Shown: positions 58,101 to 61,100 of the stretch, in pieces
Position numbering within the stretch: the first letter of the stretch is position 1
How the letters are laid out: every line of letters starts with the position of its first letter
DNA from: Serripes groenlandicus
Taxonomy: Eukaryota > Mollusca > Bivalvia > Cardiida > Cardiidae
Reading direction: 5' to 3'
NCBI GenBank assembly: GCA_031761405.1
Contig: JASEVX010000011.1
Location: 14,567,609 to 14,631,608 of the forward strand
DNA: 64,000 nt
The notes under the pieces: model-generated
Databases searched by the model: none
What the model saw: only the letters and a program-made list of their open reading frames with translations
What the model was told of the DNA's origin: nothing
Made by a program: the position numbers and the translations under genes

Positions 58101-61100
58101 CAGGTGTTATCACGTTAACTGGATCCGATATGTCAGTATGTACTTTTATATTTGCAGGTGTTATCACGTTAACTGGATCCGTTATGTCAGTATGTACTGT
58201 TATATTTGCAGGTGTTATCACGTTAACTGGATCTGTTATGTCAGTATGTACTGTTATATTTGCAGGTGTTACCACGTTAACTGGATCCGTTATGTCAGTA
58301 TGTACTGTTATATTTTGCAGGTGTTATCACGTTAACTGGATCTGTTATGTCAGTATGTACTGTTTTATTTGCAGGTGTGATCACGTTAACGGGAGCCGTT
58401 ATGTCAGTATGTACTGTTTTATTTGCAGGTGTTATCAAGTTAACGGGAGCCGTTATGTTAGTATGTACTGTTTTATTTGCAGGTGTTAACGGCAGACGTT
58501 ATGTCAGTATGTACTGATTTATTTGCAGGTGTTTACGGCAGGCATTATGTCAGTATGTACGGTTTTATTTGAAGGTGTTATCAAGTTAACGGGAGCCGTT
58601 ATGTCAATATGTACTGTTATATTTGTAGGTGTGATCACGTTAACGGGAGCTGTTATGTCAATATGTACTGTTTTATTTACAGGTGTTATTACGTTAACGG
58701 GAGCCGTTATGTCAGTATTCGCAGTTATATTTACCACATTATATTCGGAAAACAAGCGCCTGTGGTACCTCGATGACGTCATTGGTCTGGTTTGCAGTTT
58801 ATTTTTGACGTGTTATGGAATATGGTAAGTACCAGTCTGCCTTGCATAAAGATACATCACATGTTTAACCCTTTCCCTCATACGACAATTCTGCAGCAGA
58901 CGAATTTGAACATATTTTGACAAAAAGTAGAAAATCTCCATAATTGAATGGATAACCTATGACACAATGTGGAAAACATTGTGGAAAAAGGAGAAATTGC
59001 ACGTTTTGTGCAATTTCTTCTGTTGTCACTATGTTCTCAAAAATCCTTCTGCTGCAGAGGCGTCGGAAAGCGTCTATATGAGAGAAAGGGTTAATCCGTT
59101 TACGTATACATCAAATCTGCCTGGGACAATTTTGAAAAACATTGAAAAACATTGAAAAACATTGTGACAAAAGGAGAAATTGCATATGATGAGCAATTTT
59201 TCCATTTGCCACAATTTTGTCAACTCTGCTCAATAAATTAACCTTCATTTAAAAGAAATGTCTGTATATTTGCCTACATGTGATCACAGTCGTTCGCTAC
59301 AGATTTGTTGTATGTAGTAAAGGGTTAATCGGTCGAAATTACTCGACCATCCTTCTTAAAAGCAGAGATATTGATATATAATTATTCTTTGATTTTTAGT
59401 TATAGTTAACCCTTTCCACAATACGACCTTTTGCACCATTTTTGAAAGTATATTCAATGTTTATAATGATTAACTACATTTTGGGTTTTCAATTAAAAGT
59501 CGTTTGCCGCAGTTTGTTGTATGTGAGAAAGGGTTAAGGTTTTGGATGTACATCTTGTCACAAGAGCCAGACATGCATATTTGGATTTTATTTAAATTCA
59601 AAGATTTTTTTATCTTTGAACTTAAATTCTGAGTGTGCTTTAATTTTAGACTAGATATAGTTATAAAATGCAAATTCAATTTTCAACATGGAATCAAGTC
59701 GTTACATGTACATCATAAACACGAGTTTTATGGTAGCTTCTTAGCTTGGATTTTCAAAGAAAAGGCTAGCTATACTACTCGCCTCGGCGTCGGCGTTGGC
59801 GTCGGGCGATGGCGTCACACCTTGGTTAAGTTTTTCATACCACCTCACCTTTTTTCAAGACGACTAGAGATTTTTCTTTGAAACGTACAACACTTGTTCA
59901 CCATCATTACATCCATCAACAGACAAGAGTACATAACTCTGTCAAGGTTTATGTAAGATTTATAGTTCTTTTTCGACTTAGAATTTTGGTTAAGTTTTTC
60001 GTACCAGCCTTCTTTTTTATCTCGACTTTTCGAAGAAAATACTAGCTATACTACTCGCCTAGGCGTCGGCGTTGGCGTCTGCGTCTGCGTCGGCGTTGGT
60101 GTCACACCTTGGTTAAGTTGTTTTTATCAATTCACTTTTGATCAAAACCATTACAGATATTGGTTTGAAACTTACAAACCTTATTCACCATCATTGCCCC
60201 CATCAACAGACAAGAGTACATAACTTTGTCAAGGGTTTTCTAAGAATTATGGCCGTTTTTCGACTTAAAATTTTAGTTAAGTTTTTCGTACCACCCCACT
60301 TTCTTTCGAAACCATTTGAGATATTGATTTGAAACTTACCACATTTGTTTACAATTATTACCTCCATCAACAGACAAGAGAACATAACTCTGTCAAGGAT
60401 TTCGTAAGAAGTATGGCCATAACTCTGTCAAGGTATTTTAAAAATGATTATGGCCCTTTTTCGATTTAGAATTTTGGTTAAGTTATTCATACCAGATCAA
60501 TTTCTTTTCAAAACAATAAGAGATATAGCTCAAATACTTACAAAATCCTTTGACCATCATTACCTCCACCAACAGCCAAGAGTGCATAATTCAGTGAAGG
60601 TTTTTGTAAGAATTATTAGCCTTTAACGATTTATAGAATATTCTGCTTATAAATAGTATTGTAAAGTACTTGGTTATGTTTTCTGTACCACCCAAAAAAG
60701 TTTTTCTTTAAAAGAACAATTCGAGCACGCTGTCCTCTGACAGCTCTTGTTTCAAAACTATTAGAGATATTGCTTTGAAACTTACAACACTTGTTCGCCA
60801 TCATTACCCCCCATCAGCAGGAGTACATCACTCTGTCAAGGTTTTTGTAAGAATGATGGCCCTTTCTCGACTTATAAACTACTTAGCTTATAAATAATAT
60901 GATAAAGTACTTGGTTATGTTTTCTGTACCACCCAAACAAGTTTTGTTTTATTGGCAAGCACGAAAAAGTCGAGCACGTTGTCCTATGACAGGTCTTGTT
61001 TAAAAAGATCTTGGCAAAACTGTGAAGCTCTCATCATAACCAATTTCTCCTTTTGCCATAATGTTCCCAAACGCTACACAATACTTACATTTTCATTTAT

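Noticed and set aside
57808..58489. Repeat protein genes of 150-225 codons on both strands
   Set aside because: All frames stay open only because of the 54-bp repeat. The real coding use is the junction copy at exon 7.
57831..58682. Recursive (ratchet) splice sites, since each unit reads CAG|GTGTTA
   Set aside because: The GT that follows AG is in a poor donor context (GTGTTA, not GTAAGT), and the last copy is clearly coding there.
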